DNA of 64,000 nt, taken from Mangrovitalea sediminis. GTDB taxonomy: Bacteria > Pseudomonadota > Gammaproteobacteria > Pseudomonadales > Oleiphilaceae. The stretch covers positions 124,001 to 188,000 of the forward strand of contig NZ_NTLB01000004.1 in the NCBI RefSeq assembly GCF_002514725.1, written 5' to 3'. How positions within the stretch are numbered: the first letter of the stretch is position 1; each line of letters starts with the position of its first letter. Below the pieces are notes generated by a model. That model ran no database searches and was not told the DNA's origin. It worked only from the letters and a program-made list of their open reading frames with translations. This document shows positions 25,157 through 35,480 of this stretch, piece by piece. Position numbers and translations under genes: made by a program.

Positions 25157-26431
25157 ATGTCTAATGATTTGAGTCGTTTTCTTATGTCACGTCGCCGGTT
25201 TGGAGCCCTCGCCGGTGCTTTTGGCCTGGCGGTCGGGTTCGCACCGACCCTGATCAGCCGCGCTTTTGCTCAGGCCAAGGAGACGGCCGATAAGATCATT
25301 CACGGCAAGTCGCCGGAATTGATCATCCACAACGCCAAGCTCGGTGTCACTGAAACCCCGCTTGAGCTGCTGCGCAAACACAAGCACACCCCGAAAGAAA
25401 TTCTGTTCTCCCGCTATCACTACCCCCACGAGGGTAACGCCGCGTGGTACGCAACGACGGCGGCACCACCGGCCGAGCTGGTCAAGAACTGGTCGATCCG
25501 CGTCGACGGCCTGGTCAAGCGGCCGCGCACGGTGACTATCGCCGATCTGCAGGCTATGCCGCAGGAGCAGCGTGTCGCAGTGCTGCAGTGTGCCGGCAAC
25601 GGCCGCTCATTTTACGCCGCCAAGCAGAAGGTCGCTGGCGGTCAGTGGCAGAACGGCGGCATGGGCAACGTGGTGTGGGAAGGCGTGCCGCTGAAGCCGT
25701 TCCTCAAGGGCCTGGAGATGGAACCGTCGCCGGCCGCTCGCTGGCTGACGGCAGAAGGCTGGGACCAGCCGGCAACCCGCGTAGGCACCGACTTCGCCAA
25801 AAGCTACCGACTCGATGACGAGGCGCTCGACCACGCCATACTGGCACTGAAGATGAACGGCGAGCCGATTCCCGCAATTCATGGCGGGCCGGTGCGGCTG
25901 ATCATTCCGGGCTTCTACGGCAACATGAACGTCAAGCTGCTGACGGTACTCATGCTCGCCGCCGAACAGTCGCCGAGCACCTACCAGTCGATGGCCTACC
26001 GCATGCCGTTGGTGCCGGTCGAGCCAGGCACCTTCGGGGCCAACGACTACACCCTGGAGAACAGCAGACCCACCTATGGCCAGGCCATCAAGAGCGTAAT
26101 CTTCTCACCTCTGCCCAGCGACAGTCCGAAATCCGGCATGGTCGAGATTACCGGCGTCGCCTTCAATGACGGCATGGCGCCGATCACTTCCGTTGAGGTT
26201 TCCGCCGACGGCGGCAAGTCGTGGCACATGGCGAAGATAGAGACGCCGGAAAGCCCGTGGGCATGGCATCACTGGTCGGTGAAGACCAGGATCGGCGCCG
26301 GCGAGCAGACGCTGATGTCACGGGCGACCGACGCACTCGGCCGCACTCAGCCGATCAACGGCCTGGCGCGGTGGAATCCCCGCGGCTACGAATGGAACGG
26401 TGTTGAACGGAGCGCCGTGAAGTTCGCCTGA
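25157..26431 (+). CDS. Tat-exported molybdopterin sulfite-oxidase-like enzyme
   Basis: A 424-residue periplasmic molybdoenzyme. The N-terminus carries a twin-arginine signal (SRRRFGALAG at 11-20, cleavage after AFA near 37). The molybdenum-binding Cys is in VLQCAGNGRS near 150, and the C-terminal dimerisation domain (VEVSADGGKSWHMAKIE near 350) is typical of the sulfite oxidase family. It resembles SorA or SoxC. It would oxidise sulfite or a related sulfur substrate and pass electrons to the cytochrome c encoded next. No other sox genes are present. Assignment to sulfite rather than another substrate is an inference. Confidence 0.85.
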   Translation: MSNDLSRFLMSRRRFGALAGAFGLAVGFAPTLISRAFAQAKETADKIIHGKSPELIIHNAKLGVTETPLELLRKHKHTPKEILFSRYHYPHEGNAAWYATTAAPPAELVKNWSIRVDGLVKRPRTVTIADLQAMPQEQRVAVLQCAGNGRSFYAAKQKVAGGQWQNGGMGNVVWEGVPLKPFLKGLEMEPSPAARWLTAEGWDQPATRVGTDFAKSYRLDDEALDHAILALKMNGEPIPAIHGGPVRLIIPGFYGNMNVKLLTVLMLAAEQSPSTYQSMAYRMPLVPVEPGTFGANDYTLENSRPTYGQAIKSVIFSPLPSDSPKSGMVEITGVAFNDGMAPITSVEVSADGGKSWHMAKIETPESPWAWHHWSVKTRIGAGEQTLMSRATDALGRTQPINGLARWNPRGYEWNGVERSAVKFA

Positions 26432-26444
26432 TCCGGACCACCGG

Positions 26445-26471
26445 GGGGCCGCGCCGTCTGTGCGCGGTCCC
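26445..26471 (+). other. Intercistronic hairpin between molybdoenzyme and cytochrome genes
   Basis: A GC-rich inverted repeat (GGGCCGCGC with GCGCGGTCC, one wobble pair) lies between the two genes. No T-run follows. It may set the relative expression of enzyme and cytochrome by attenuation or by protecting the upstream message. Confidence 0.4.
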
Positions 26472-26503
26472 TGCGCCCCTGCAACTCAGTGGACGGAAAT
26501 CTG

Positions 26504-27244
26504 ATGATGCATCAACGCAGGCACCGTTCCCGGCTTTTTACGCGCGCAGGCGGAGTGATCCTTGCTGCCATGCTGCCAAGTGCTGCGGCAGCGGCCGAGA
26601 TCGAACTGCCACCCGGCCCCAACCGCGACCTCGTCTACGGCACCTGTCGTACCTGTCACGACCTGCAATACCTGAAAGATTCGGCCGGCATCCCGAAGAA
26701 TGCCTGGAGCGACCTGCTGGACAGCATGAAGCAGTATGGCTTGCGCATCCCCCCGGACCGCCGTACCAAGATCCTCGACTATCTCGGCACCTACCTGGGC
26801 CCAAATCCGCCGCCGGCACCGACCCAAGCAGCCGTGGAGTCCACCACTGCAAAGGTTGACGGCAAGACCCTGTTCAACGAGCAGTGCTCAAGCTGCCACC
26901 AGCCGAATGGCGCCGGCCTGCCGGGGAACTTTCCACCACTTTCCGGCAACCGGGACCTCATGCTCAACCGGCTGTTTCCGGCGTACGTCGTGATCAACGG
27001 CCTGCAGGGCAAAATCACCGTTAAAGGCAAGGAGTACAACGGCGTGATGCCATCGTTCGCGCACCTCTCGGATGCCGAGATCGCGGCAGTGATCGAGTAC
27101 GTCCGCAAATCCTGGGGCAATGACGCGTTGCGCCCGGCCGACATGGCGCCACTCGACGCCGCGGCGGTCGCCAAGGTCCGGACGACGCCGAAAACCCCCG
27201 ACGAGGTCCACGCGTACCGGGCCAGCCTTAAGTCCTCACGCTGA
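26504..27244 (+). CDS. Diheme cytochrome c partner of the molybdoenzyme
   Basis: A 246-residue exported protein with a signal peptide ending near AAAAAEIEL. There are two heme-binding CxxCH motifs: CRTCH near residue 47 and CSSCH near 130, each starting its own cytochrome c domain; a Met ligand candidate is in GVMPSF near 182. SorB-type partners usually have one heme, whereas SoxD has two, so this is nearer SoxD in layout. It should take electrons from the molybdoenzyme to the respiratory chain. The ATG pair at 26504 was chosen over a GTG five codons upstream. Confidence 0.85.
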   Translation: MMHQRRHRSRLFTRAGGVILAAMLPSAAAAAEIELPPGPNRDLVYGTCRTCHDLQYLKDSAGIPKNAWSDLLDSMKQYGLRIPPDRRTKILDYLGTYLGPNPPPAPTQAAVESTTAKVDGKTLFNEQCSSCHQPNGAGLPGNFPPLSGNRDLMLNRLFPAYVVINGLQGKITVKGKEYNGVMPSFAHLSDAEIAAVIEYVRKSWGNDALRPADMAPLDAAAVAKVRTTPKTPDEVHAYRASLKSSR

Positions 27245-27446
27245 TGCCCATCAAAAGGGTCAGATTGATTTTAAAATGATCAGTTTGATCACATAGAAAT
27301 CGACCTGCCCCCTTTAGCGCTATCCTTTTACACGCCAAGACAATCACCACCAATCAAACACGGGACACATGGATCGTGGAAAATTCGACGCAGCCCCCTG
27401 CAATGCGTTCCAATAGCAACATCGCAAACAACCCGATCCGAGTCCT

Positions 27447-27785
27447 ATGGCAAAAATCAAAAAGCAGCAACCGTCACCGCAAACCCAAGAGGATGCCTGG
27501 ACCATGGCAAACGCGACTCAGCGGCCCGGGCAAAGCAAGGAGCAGACAAAACTGATCGCGCAGGGTATAGAGAAAGGCATTGATCAGTACAAAAAACAGC
27601 AAAAAGCCAAAGCCCGGGAAAAAGACAAACTGCGCAAAAAGGAAGAACGCCAGACAGCGACCGAATGCGCGGAACAAATCCCTCCAAAATCCGAGGTCCG
27701 CTATCGAACCCCATGGTTACCCTGGACGTTGCTACTGATCACTTGGGCCGGAATAGGTGTCTATGCACTGGGCTTCGGGGGGTAA
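27447..27785 (+). CDS. DUF2956-like small membrane protein
   Basis: A 112-residue protein resembling DUF2956: a polar N-terminus, a lysine-rich helix (EQTKLIAQGIEKGIDQYKKQ, followed by KAKAREKDKLRKKEE) and one C-terminal membrane helix (WTLLLITWAGIGVYALGF). Function is unknown; its topology suggests a tail-anchored cytoplasmic protein. Single gene upstream of the N-ATPase operon, about 180 bp away. Confidence 0.75.
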   Translation: MAKIKKQQPSPQTQEDAWTMANATQRPGQSKEQTKLIAQGIEKGIDQYKKQQKAKAREKDKLRKKEERQTATECAEQIPPKSEVRYRTPWLPWTLLLITWAGIGVYALGFGG

Positions 27786-27928
27786 ACAGCACGAAAAAGG
27801 CACCCCCCTATCCGAGCTACACACCGCGACACCAGCCCCTCTCTCACTCTTGACTCAAATCACCCCACCGCCAATTACCACGCCACACACTTCCCTTTCG
27901 CTTCCAACCCACAGATCATGTGTAATAG

Positions 27929-29395
<1,467 letters not shown>

Positions 29396-29396
29396 G

Positions 29397-29810
29397 ATGA
29401 CCGGACCCGTCACCCAGTTGCGCTTGAAGGTATTGCTGCCTTACCGCGTTCTGATCGACGCGGTAGCAACGAAGATCATTGCGGAGGCGGACAACGGTTT
29501 CTTCTGCCTCAAGCCACGCCATGTGGATATGGTGGCAGCGCTGGCGCCAGGCCTGCTCTCCTACCTGAATGAGAACAACGAGACGGTTTATCTGGCCGTT
29601 GATGAAGGCGTTCTGGTGAAATGTGGCGACGAGGTCCTGGTCTCTACGCGGGATGCAGTGATCGGTAACGACCTGGCCAGCCTGCAGGAGACCGTTGAGA
29701 CTCGCTACCGGCACCTGGACGAACAGGAGCGACAGGCCCGCTCCGCAGTCGCCCGGCTGGAGGCAGGGGTGGTAAGACGCTTTATCGAAATGGAGAAATT
29801 GCTGTCATGA
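29397..29810 (+). CDS. atpC: N-type ATPase epsilon subunit
   Basis: A 137-residue epsilon subunit of the central stalk. The N-terminal beta-sandwich reads LRLKVLLPYRVLIDAVATKI and continues through FCLKPRHVDMVAALAPGLL; the C-terminus is a helical hairpin of charged residues (ETVETRYRHLDEQERQARSA). It links rotation to the F1 head and may inhibit hydrolysis. It starts one base after the atpD stop and overlaps the next gene by 4 bp. Confidence 0.92.
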   Translation: MTGPVTQLRLKVLLPYRVLIDAVATKIIAEADNGFFCLKPRHVDMVAALAPGLLSYLNENNETVYLAVDEGVLVKCGDEVLVSTRDAVIGNDLASLQETVETRYRHLDEQERQARSAVARLEAGVVRRFIEMEKLLS

Positions 29811-30151
29811 CCCCGGAACGCAACCGTCGCAAACCGCTAGCCGAGCAGGTTCGCGGCAAGGCGGAACGCCGTCTGCGAGCGCAGGGGCGGCGGCCGAATA
29901 TCTTTTTCGGGCTCGGTCTGTTCGGCATCATTGGCTGGTCGGTGGCGATGCCGACGGTGGGCGGAGCAGCCCTGGGGCTCTGGATCGATCATCGCTGGCC
30001 CGGCCATGTGTCCTGGACACTGACGCTGCTTTTTGCCGGCGTCATTCTGGGCTGCCTCAATGCCTGGCACTGGGTGCAAAGAGAGACGGAACACGATCAG
30101 GCGAATGCCGATAATGTTGACGACACGCACGAGCCACCGACCCAAAACTGA
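29807..30151 (+). CDS. atpQ: N-type ATPase AtpQ (AtpI/AtpZ-like)
   Basis: A 114-residue protein with a basic N-terminus (about 1-40) and two membrane helices (FFGLGLFGIIGWSVAMPTVG near 41-60 and TLTLLFAGVILGCLNAWHW near 79-97). The short loop VGGAALGLWIDHRWPG is typical of the AtpI/AtpZ family. In N-ATPase operons this position is occupied by AtpQ, thought to help c-ring assembly or the associated ion path. ATGA overlap with atpC. The symbol rests on operon position. Confidence 0.85.
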   Translation: MTPERNRRKPLAEQVRGKAERRLRAQGRRPNIFFGLGLFGIIGWSVAMPTVGGAALGLWIDHRWPGHVSWTLTLLFAGVILGCLNAWHWVQRETEHDQANADNVDDTHEPPTQN

Positions 30152-30175
30152 CGGAAGCAGAAGGAGAAACAACCG

Positions 30176-30466
30176 ATGAACGCATGGACGATCATCGTAG
30201 CCACCCTAGGCGGGCTGCTGCTGGGCCTGTTCTTCTTTGGAGGTCTCTGGTGGACCGTGCAGCGCATTCCGGCCGCCAGTCACCCGGCGGCATTGCTGAT
30301 GGGAAGCCTGGTGCTACGTATGGGAGTGGCGCTGGCCGGTTTCTACGCACTGTTGCAACTTCACTGGCAGGCTGCCCTGCTGGCACTGGTCGTGTTTACC
30401 CTAACCCGTATCTGGCTGCGCTACCGGCTGGGTGATGCCCGGATCAAACGGGAGTCCACGCCATGA
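30176..30466 (+). CDS. atpR: N-type ATPase AtpR
   Basis: A 96-residue hydrophobic protein with three membrane helices (about 5-27, 36-60, 64-82). The middle helix contains a buried Arg in LVLRMGVALAGFYALL. This matches AtpR, a protein specific to N-type ATPases and of unproved function; the intramembrane Arg has led to suggestions that it contacts the c-ring carboxylates. GAAGGAG lies 11 bases before the ATG. It overlaps atpB by 4 bp. Confidence 0.88.
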   Translation: MNAWTIIVATLGGLLLGLFFFGGLWWTVQRIPAASHPAALLMGSLVLRMGVALAGFYALLQLHWQAALLALVVFTLTRIWLRYRLGDARIKRESTP

Positions 30467-31182
30467 ACCTGAGCCCGGATGCAGACGTGCTCTGGCAGTG
30501 GGGCCCGTTGAAGCTCAATCTGACCCTGCTCTATACCTGGCTCGTGATGGCACTCCTGCTGCTGTTGGCGCGGCTAGCGACGCGAAACCTGAGCGATGAC
30601 ACCAGGATGAGCCGCTGGCAGAACCTGCTGGAAGTGATCGTCAGCGCCCTGCGCGACCAGATCCGGGATGTGGGTCGTCAGGACCCGCTGCCCATGCTGC
30701 CCTTTATCGGCACCCTGTTCCTGTTTATCGCCCTGTCCAATCTACTCGCTATCGTGCCGGGCTATTACCCGCCGACAGCCTCACTCTCCACCACAGTGGC
30801 GCTGGCCATCTGCGTGTTCGTCGCGGTGCCGCTGTTCGGTATCCGCCGCCAGGGGTTGGGCGACTACCTGCGCCAGTACCTCAAGCCCTCGCCGTTCATG
30901 CTGCCATTTAACCTGATCGGTGAGCTATCGCGCACCGTGGCCCTGGCGGTACGCCTTTATGGGAACGTCATGAGCGGCGCCGTGATTGCTGCCGTACTGC
31001 TGGGTGTCATTCCCCTTTTCTTCCCCGTGGTGATGCAGGCATTGGGACTGCTCACCGGAATGATCCAGGCTTACATCTTCGCAGTGTTGGCGACGGTCTA
31101 TATCGCGTCCGCCAGTACGGTTCACCAGAAAGTGGATACCTCGCCCCCGACACCCGATTCGAACACAGGAGACACACCATGA
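30463..31182 (+). CDS. atpB: N-type ATPase a subunit
   Basis: A 239-residue a subunit of the membrane stator. The essential Arg that faces the c-ring is Arg164 in LAVRLYGNVMSG. Other family segments are TLFLFIALSNLLAIVPGYYPP near 84-104 and the last helix with QAYIFAVLATVYI near 212. With the c-ring it forms the two half-channels for ions. Overlaps atpR by 4 bp at its start and atpE by 4 bp at its end. Confidence 0.93.
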   Translation: MNLSPDADVLWQWGPLKLNLTLLYTWLVMALLLLLARLATRNLSDDTRMSRWQNLLEVIVSALRDQIRDVGRQDPLPMLPFIGTLFLFIALSNLLAIVPGYYPPTASLSTTVALAICVFVAVPLFGIRRQGLGDYLRQYLKPSPFMLPFNLIGELSRTVALAVRLYGNVMSGAVIAAVLLGVIPLFFPVVMQALGLLTGMIQAYIFAVLATVYIASASTVHQKVDTSPPTPDSNTGDTP

Positions 31183-31457
31183 TGGACCCCACCTGGATCG
31201 GCATCGCCTCGATCATAACCGCCGGTTTGACCATCGCCATAGGCTCCATCGGTCCCGCCTTTGGCGAGGCCCGCGCCCTGGCCCAGGCACTGAGCGCCAT
31301 CGCCCAGCAACCGGATGAGGCCAACACCATTACCCGCACCCTGTTTGTGGGCCTGGCGATGGTGGAGTCCACCGCGATCTACTGTTTCGTGGTGTCCATG
31401 ATCCTGATCTTCGCCAACCCCTTCTGGGATTACATGGTGTCCAAGGCCGGAGGCTGA
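31179..31457 (+). CDS. atpE: N-type ATPase c subunit
   Basis: A 92-residue two-helix rotor subunit. Ion-binding residues visible by comparison with sodium-binding c-rings are Glu30 in the first helix (where Ilyobacter has Gln) and Val62, Glu63, Ser64, Thr65 and Tyr68 in MVESTAIY of the second helix. These resemble a sodium-type site but with two carboxylates, a trait of N-ATPases. Ion choice cannot be settled by sequence: a Burkholderia N-type c-ring has been reported as proton-specific. The cytoplasmic loop AIAQQPDEAN is standard. Confidence 0.93.
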   Translation: MMDPTWIGIASIITAGLTIAIGSIGPAFGEARALAQALSAIAQQPDEANTITRTLFVGLAMVESTAIYCFVVSMILIFANPFWDYMVSKAGG

Positions 31458-31459
31458 AC

Positions 31460-32239
31460 ATGGAGATCGACACCTTCACGGTGATCGCCCAGATCGTCAA
31501 CTTCCTGATCCTGGTCTATCTGCTAAAGCGTTTCCTCTATCGCCCGGTACTGGATGCCATGGACCGGCGCGAGGCCGGTATCGCCCAGCGACTGCAACAG
31601 GCGGCTGACCAGTCCGCCATCGCAACCCAGGAAGCGGAGGCTTTTCGGGCCAAGTCCGACGCGCTGGAGGCGCAGCGGGAAGGCCTGCTACGCGATATGC
31701 GCCATGAAGTGGAAGCCCGGCGCGATGCCATGCTGGAAAGCCTGCGCGACGATGTGGCCGACACCGGTCGCCGCTGGCGCGAACAGGTGGAACGGGAGCG
31801 CCAGTCCTTTCTGCGGGAACTGCGCCAGCAGCTCTCGGCACAGGTGTGTCATTTAAGTCGTGAGGCGCTGCAGCAACTGGCGGATGCCGAACTCGAGGCC
31901 CAAATGGTCCGCGTTTTCCTGCATCGACTCCCCGACCTGCCCGAAGAAGACCGACAACAGTTCAGGGAAGCCGCCGAACGTCAGGAAACCCTGTCCCTGG
32001 TCAGCGCCATGCCCCTGGCAGAGGGCCTGCGAACGGAACTGGCGATGGTGGTGCAGACCACACTGGACCTACCCCGGCCCCCTGCATTCAAAGAGGACAG
32101 CCAACTGATCTGCGGCCTGGAGCTGCGTGCACCCGGCTATCAGGTCGGCTGGTCCCTGGCTGAACACCTGAACGAAGTGGAATCTAACCTGCGCACCCAT
32201 CTCGCCACGGCCACCCTGGAGTTGCCCCATGCTGGATGA
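31460..32239 (+). CDS. atpF: N-type ATPase b subunit with delta-like C-terminus
   Basis: A 259-residue peripheral stalk protein. One N-terminal membrane helix ([20 protein letters not shown]) is followed by a long charged coiled coil (about 30-150). From about residue 165 the sequence resembles the delta subunit ([20 protein letters not shown] near 220). That explains why the operon has no separate delta gene: both roles are in one chain. It starts two bases after atpE and overlaps atpA by 11 bp. Confidence 0.92.
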   Translation: MEIDTFTVIAQIVNFLILVYLLKRFLYRPVLDAMDRREAGIAQRLQQAADQSAIATQEAEAFRAKSDALEAQREGLLRDMRHEVEARRDAMLESLRDDVADTGRRWREQVERERQSFLRELRQQLSAQVCHLSREALQQLADAELEAQMVRVFLHRLPDLPEEDRQQFREAAERQETLSLVSAMPLAEGLRTELAMVVQTTLDLPRPPAFKEDSQLICGLELRAPGYQVGWSLAEHLNEVESNLRTHLATATLELPHAG

Positions 32240-33758
32240 GCACTGGAGGGCCGTCAGCACAGCACTCGACGACGAGTTACAGCGCCACCAAGTCCTCCGT
32301 GCCCGGGAGGCTGGGCGGGTGACGTTCGTTGGGCGCGGCGTGGCGCTGGTCGAGGGCCTACCCGGCGTCAAGGCGCAGGAGTGGGTGAGCTTTGCCGGTG
32401 GCGCCGAGGGCATCGCCTTCAACCTCGACCCAGACGAAGTCGGCGTGGTGTTGTTGCGGAATACTGACCTCGGAGCAGGCACCGAGGCGCGTCGAACCGG
32501 GCGGGTAATGGACGTACCGGTCGGCATGGGCCTGCTGGGGCGGGTTGTCGATGGCCTTGGCCGCCCGCTGGACGGGGCCGGCCCGATTGAAAGTACGGAA
32601 CGCTGGCCCCTGGAGCGCCCTGCGCCTGCCATCCTCGACCGGGCACCGGTGCAGCGGCCGCTGGAAACCGGCATCAAGGCCATCGACGCCCTGATCCCCA
32701 TCGGCCGCGGTCAGCGTGAGCTGATTCTCGGCGACCGACAGACCGGCAAAACCACCGTGGCGGTGGATACGCTCGTCAATCAGGCGGACAAGGGGCTTAT
32801 CGGCATCTACTGCGCCATCGGCCAGCGCAGTTCCTCAGTCGCACGCGTCATCGAAACCCTCCGCAAGCATGATGCGCTCTCGCAAACCGTCGTGGTCGTC
32901 GCATCCGGTGAGGAGCCTCCGGGCATGCAGTACATCACGCCCTACGCCGCCACCAGCATTGGCGAATATTTCATGGCCCAGGGGCATGACGTGGTGATCG
33001 TTTACGACGATCTCAGCGCGCACGCCAACACGTACCGGGAGCTGTCTCTGCTGCTGCGCCGGCCGCCGGGCCGTGAAGCCTATCCTGGCGATATTTTCTA
33101 CATCCACTCCCGCCTGCTGGAACGGGCCACCCAACTCAAACACGATCTCGGCGGCGGCTCCCTGACCGCACTGCCGATCATCCAGACGGAAGCGGAAAAC
33201 CTGGCGGCCTATATCCCCACGAATCTGGTGTCGATCACCGACGGCCAGGTCTACCTGTCGCCACGATTGGCGCAGAAGGGCGTGTTGCCCGCCATCGATG
33301 TCGGCAGGTCGGTGTCGCGGGTCGGCGGCAAGACGCAGCTGCCGGCATTCCGTCACATTGCCAGCGAACTGCGGCTGGCCTATGCCCAGTTTGAAGAACT
33401 GGAAGCCTTTGCCCGTTTTGGTACACGCCTGGACGAAGATACCCGCCAACGCATCGAACGGGGGCGTCGCATCCGCGAAGTGCTCAAGCAGGGAGAAGAG
33501 CAACCTCTGACCACCACAGAACAGGTGATCGTCCTGTTGGCGGCAACGCAGGGCCTGCTGGACCCAGTCCCCCTGGAACGGATTGCCGAGGCGGAAGCGC
33601 GCATCCGCGCAGTGGTGGCAGAACAGGGTCTCAGCTTCGGCGAAACGATTCACGCTGGGGAGCAACTCAGCACAGAGCAGGTCACCGAGATCGCCGCACT
33701 CCTCACTGAAGCTTTGCGCGGCGGTTTCCATGAGGAGGAGCCTCATGGCCGCCCTTGA
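32229..33758 (+). CDS. atpA: N-type ATPase alpha subunit
   Basis: A 509-residue alpha subunit, non-catalytic partner of beta in the F1 head. Walker A GDRQTGKT is near residue 168; [21 protein letters not shown] near 268 and the [18 protein letters not shown] region near 360 are conserved. Overlaps atpF by 11 bp and atpG by 14 bp, consistent with tight translational coupling in the order of N-type operons. Confidence 0.95.
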   Translation: MLDEHWRAVSTALDDELQRHQVLRAREAGRVTFVGRGVALVEGLPGVKAQEWVSFAGGAEGIAFNLDPDEVGVVLLRNTDLGAGTEARRTGRVMDVPVGMGLLGRVVDGLGRPLDGAGPIESTERWPLERPAPAILDRAPVQRPLETGIKAIDALIPIGRGQRELILGDRQTGKTTVAVDTLVNQADKGLIGIYCAIGQRSSSVARVIETLRKHDALSQTVVVVASGEEPPGMQYITPYAATSIGEYFMAQGHDVVIVYDDLSAHANTYRELSLLLRRPPGREAYPGDIFYIHSRLLERATQLKHDLGGGSLTALPIIQTEAENLAAYIPTNLVSITDGQVYLSPRLAQKGVLPAIDVGRSVSRVGGKTQLPAFRHIASELRLAYAQFEELEAFARFGTRLDEDTRQRIERGRRIREVLKQGEEQPLTTTEQVIVLLAATQGLLDPVPLERIAEAEARIRAVVAEQGLSFGETIHAGEQLSTEQVTEIAALLTEALRGGFHEEEPHGRP

Positions 33759-34647
33759 GGAACTGCGGCATTCCATCGAAACCGTGACGGACCTGCAGAC
33801 AGTCGTCCGCACCATGAAGTCGCTCGCACTGGCCAGCATTCACCAATATGAACAGGCGATGGCCTCCCTCACCGACTACACCCGAACCGTGGAAATGGGC
33901 CTTTATGTCGTCCTGCGGGATATGGCCCCTCGCGGGCGGTTACCGAGGCCGCCCGCCCATGCCCCCCGTGCAGTAGCCATTATCTTCGGCTCCGACCGGG
34001 GCCTGTGCGGACGCTTCAACGAGGACATCGCCCACTACGCGGTGGAGCGCCTGAACGGCCTGCATATTCGCCATGAAGACAGGCTGCTGCTCAGCGTCGG
34101 CACCCGCGTGGACGGCCATCTCGCTGATCGTCACCACGCCACCCAGGAATCCTTTACGGTTCCCTCCTCAATCATGGCTATCGGCGATACCGTGAGACAA
34201 CTGGTGCAGCGTGTCGATCACTATCAGCGACTGCAAGGCAACACCCAGGTCCTCCTGTTCTACAACCGCAACCTGCCCAACCGCCGTGGCCGCGAGCCCC
34301 ACATGCTGCGCCTGCTGCCGATCGACCTGGAACGCCTGCACGCCCGTGTTCCCGAGCGGTGGCCCGGGCGTTCCCTGCCAACTTACACCGAGGCGCGCCC
34401 GGCCCTGCTCGCCGCCCTCACCCGCCAGCTTATTTTCAGCTCTCTGTTCCGCGCCTGCACCGAATCCCTCAGCAGCGAACACAGCAGCCGCCTCGCAGCC
34501 ATGCAGGTGGCCGAAAAAAATATCGACGAACATCTCACCGAACTCGGCACCCGTTTCAGCCAGGAACGACAGGAGATGATTACGGAGGAGTTGCTGGACC
34601 TGATGGGCGGCTTTGAGGCGCTGACAGGGAATCAGGCGCCAGGATAA
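33745..34647 (+). CDS. atpG: N-type ATPase gamma subunit
   Basis: A 300-residue central rotor subunit. The N-terminal helix [19 protein letters not shown]-like segment (near 20-38), the central [17 protein letters not shown] motif near 80, and the C-terminal helix with [20 protein letters not shown] near 247 match gamma. The ATG chosen has GAGGAG upstream and lies inside the end of atpA. Last gene of the operon; 300 bp of non-coding sequence follow. Confidence 0.92.
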   Translation: MAALEELRHSIETVTDLQTVVRTMKSLALASIHQYEQAMASLTDYTRTVEMGLYVVLRDMAPRGRLPRPPAHAPRAVAIIFGSDRGLCGRFNEDIAHYAVERLNGLHIRHEDRLLLSVGTRVDGHLADRHHATQESFTVPSSIMAIGDTVRQLVQRVDHYQRLQGNTQVLLFYNRNLPNRRGREPHMLRLLPIDLERLHARVPERWPGRSLPTYTEARPALLAALTRQLIFSSLFRACTESLSSEHSSRLAAMQVAEKNIDEHLTELGTRFSQERQEMITEELLDLMGGFEALTGNQAPG

Positions 34648-34656
34648 TCGAAAACC

Positions 34657-34674
34657 CGGTACTTCAAGGTACCA
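34657..34674. promoter_or_regulatory. GGTAC palindrome resembling the 14795/14836 operators
   Basis: CGGTACTTCAAGGTACCA has the same 18-bp spacing and outer arms (GGTAC(T/C) and GTACCA) as the two palindromes between the TetR and MpaB-family genes. A further GGTACC follows at 34689-34694, 21 bp on. It could be a remote site of the same TetR protein. No test was possible. Confidence 0.45.
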
Positions 34675-34779
34675 TGACAGTGCCGAAAGGTACCGTTGCA
34701 ACATGGTATATCCACACTGCAAATTCGCTATAAAAACCCTTATCCATTAGATCAAAAACCACCTCTAACAGATGACAAA

Positions 34780-34800
34780 ACATGGATTTTTGATCCATGT
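34780..34800. promoter_or_regulatory. ACATGGAT/ATCCATGT inverted repeat
   Basis: A perfect 8-bp inverted repeat around a 5-base TTTTG centre, 147 bp before the Panacea-domain gene, in AT-rich DNA. Could be an operator for that gene or a small hairpin. No T-run suited to termination follows. Confidence 0.4.
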
Positions 34801-34946
34801 CAGCATATCGTCACAGCCACTCCCGTTAATTTGAGAAGGTCTCTGCGTCGGCTCGTGCCTCAACGACGGTCAGGCGGGCATGCGCGGAAACCATAGGAGA
34901 GCAGTACGGAGGGACCTTACTGGATAACAGGCCACAGGGTGCAGCC

Positions 34947-35435
34947 ATGGAACCCAGCAAGCTTTATGCGGTATGCGATTACATCATCCTGTTCATGGAG
35001 GAAGAGGGGCTCTTCCTCAATGTGGTGAAATTGCAGCGTCTCCTCTACATCGCCCACGCCTGGCATCTCGCCTTTCACAGCCACACGCCGCTTCTGAGCG
35101 AGGGATTCGAAGCCTGGAAGTTCGGACCGGTCAATCGCACCATTCACAACCGTTTCAGGGGACGATCCAGCTTTTACTCCCCCATCACCATAGCCGACCG
35201 CTGGTTTAGCGATCCGGCCGAGCCTCTGACGATCCTGTCAGTCTCCGAACGCGAACACCTGGACAATATCCTGAACATCTATGGGGACATGACCACGCTG
35301 GAACTGGAGGAAATGCTGCAGCACGAAGACCCCTGGCGCCTGGCCCGTGTTGGACTGTCACCGGAGGAAACCAGCAGCCGGGATATTCCCGATGAGGTGA
35401 TTTACGCCTATTACAAGCGCGTGTCGCAGATTTGA
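34947..35435 (+). CDS. Panacea (DUF4065, SocA-like) domain protein
   Basis: A 162-residue single-domain protein. The N-terminal helices KLYAVCDYIILFMEEEGLFL and VVKLQRLLYIAHAWHLAF and the EGFEAWKFGPVNRTIHNRF motif (near 52-70) are hallmarks of the Panacea/DUF4065 family. Members include SocA of Caulobacter, an adaptor that delivers the SocB toxin to ClpXP, and antitoxins of the PanAT systems. No toxin gene is adjacent. Instead a ClpP-like peptidase lies convergently 46 bp away, which may or may not be meaningful. The family call is good, the role unknown. Confidence 0.85.
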   Translation: MEPSKLYAVCDYIILFMEEEGLFLNVVKLQRLLYIAHAWHLAFHSHTPLLSEGFEAWKFGPVNRTIHNRFRGRSSFYSPITIADRWFSDPAEPLTILSVSEREHLDNILNIYGDMTTLELEEMLQHEDPWRLARVGLSPEETSSRDIPDEVIYAYYKRVSQI

Positions 35436-35437
35436 CC

Positions 35438-35473
35438 TTCGCGCTTCCCGGCAGGACGCCCGGGAAGCGCGAA
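35438..35473. terminator. Strong bidirectional terminator
   Basis: A perfect 14-bp stem (TTCGCGCTTCCCGG, 35438-35451, with CCGGGAAGCGCGAA, 35460-35473) around an 8-base loop, between the stops of the convergent Panacea and ClpP-like genes. T-rich context is better on the minus strand (TTTTCGCGC), but the stem serves both directions. Confidence 0.75.
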
Positions 35474-35480
35474 AAGAGGA

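Larger units (their letters stand above)
34648..34946. other. Non-coding gap after the N-ATPase operon
   Basis: Holds three GGTAC-containing elements (34657-34694), an AT-rich patch (34715-34790) that may be a promoter, and a hairpin or palindrome at 34780-34800. No credible gene. Confidence 0.5.

Noticed and set aside
34696-34896. A 66-codon frame after the N-ATPase operon
   Set aside because: No ribosome-binding site, no protein-like composition, and it covers an AT-rich palindromic region.
34947-35435. Complete toxin-antitoxin pair around the Panacea gene
   Set aside because: Neither neighbour is a plausible toxin; the upstream gap holds no gene and the downstream gene is a peptidase on the other strand.
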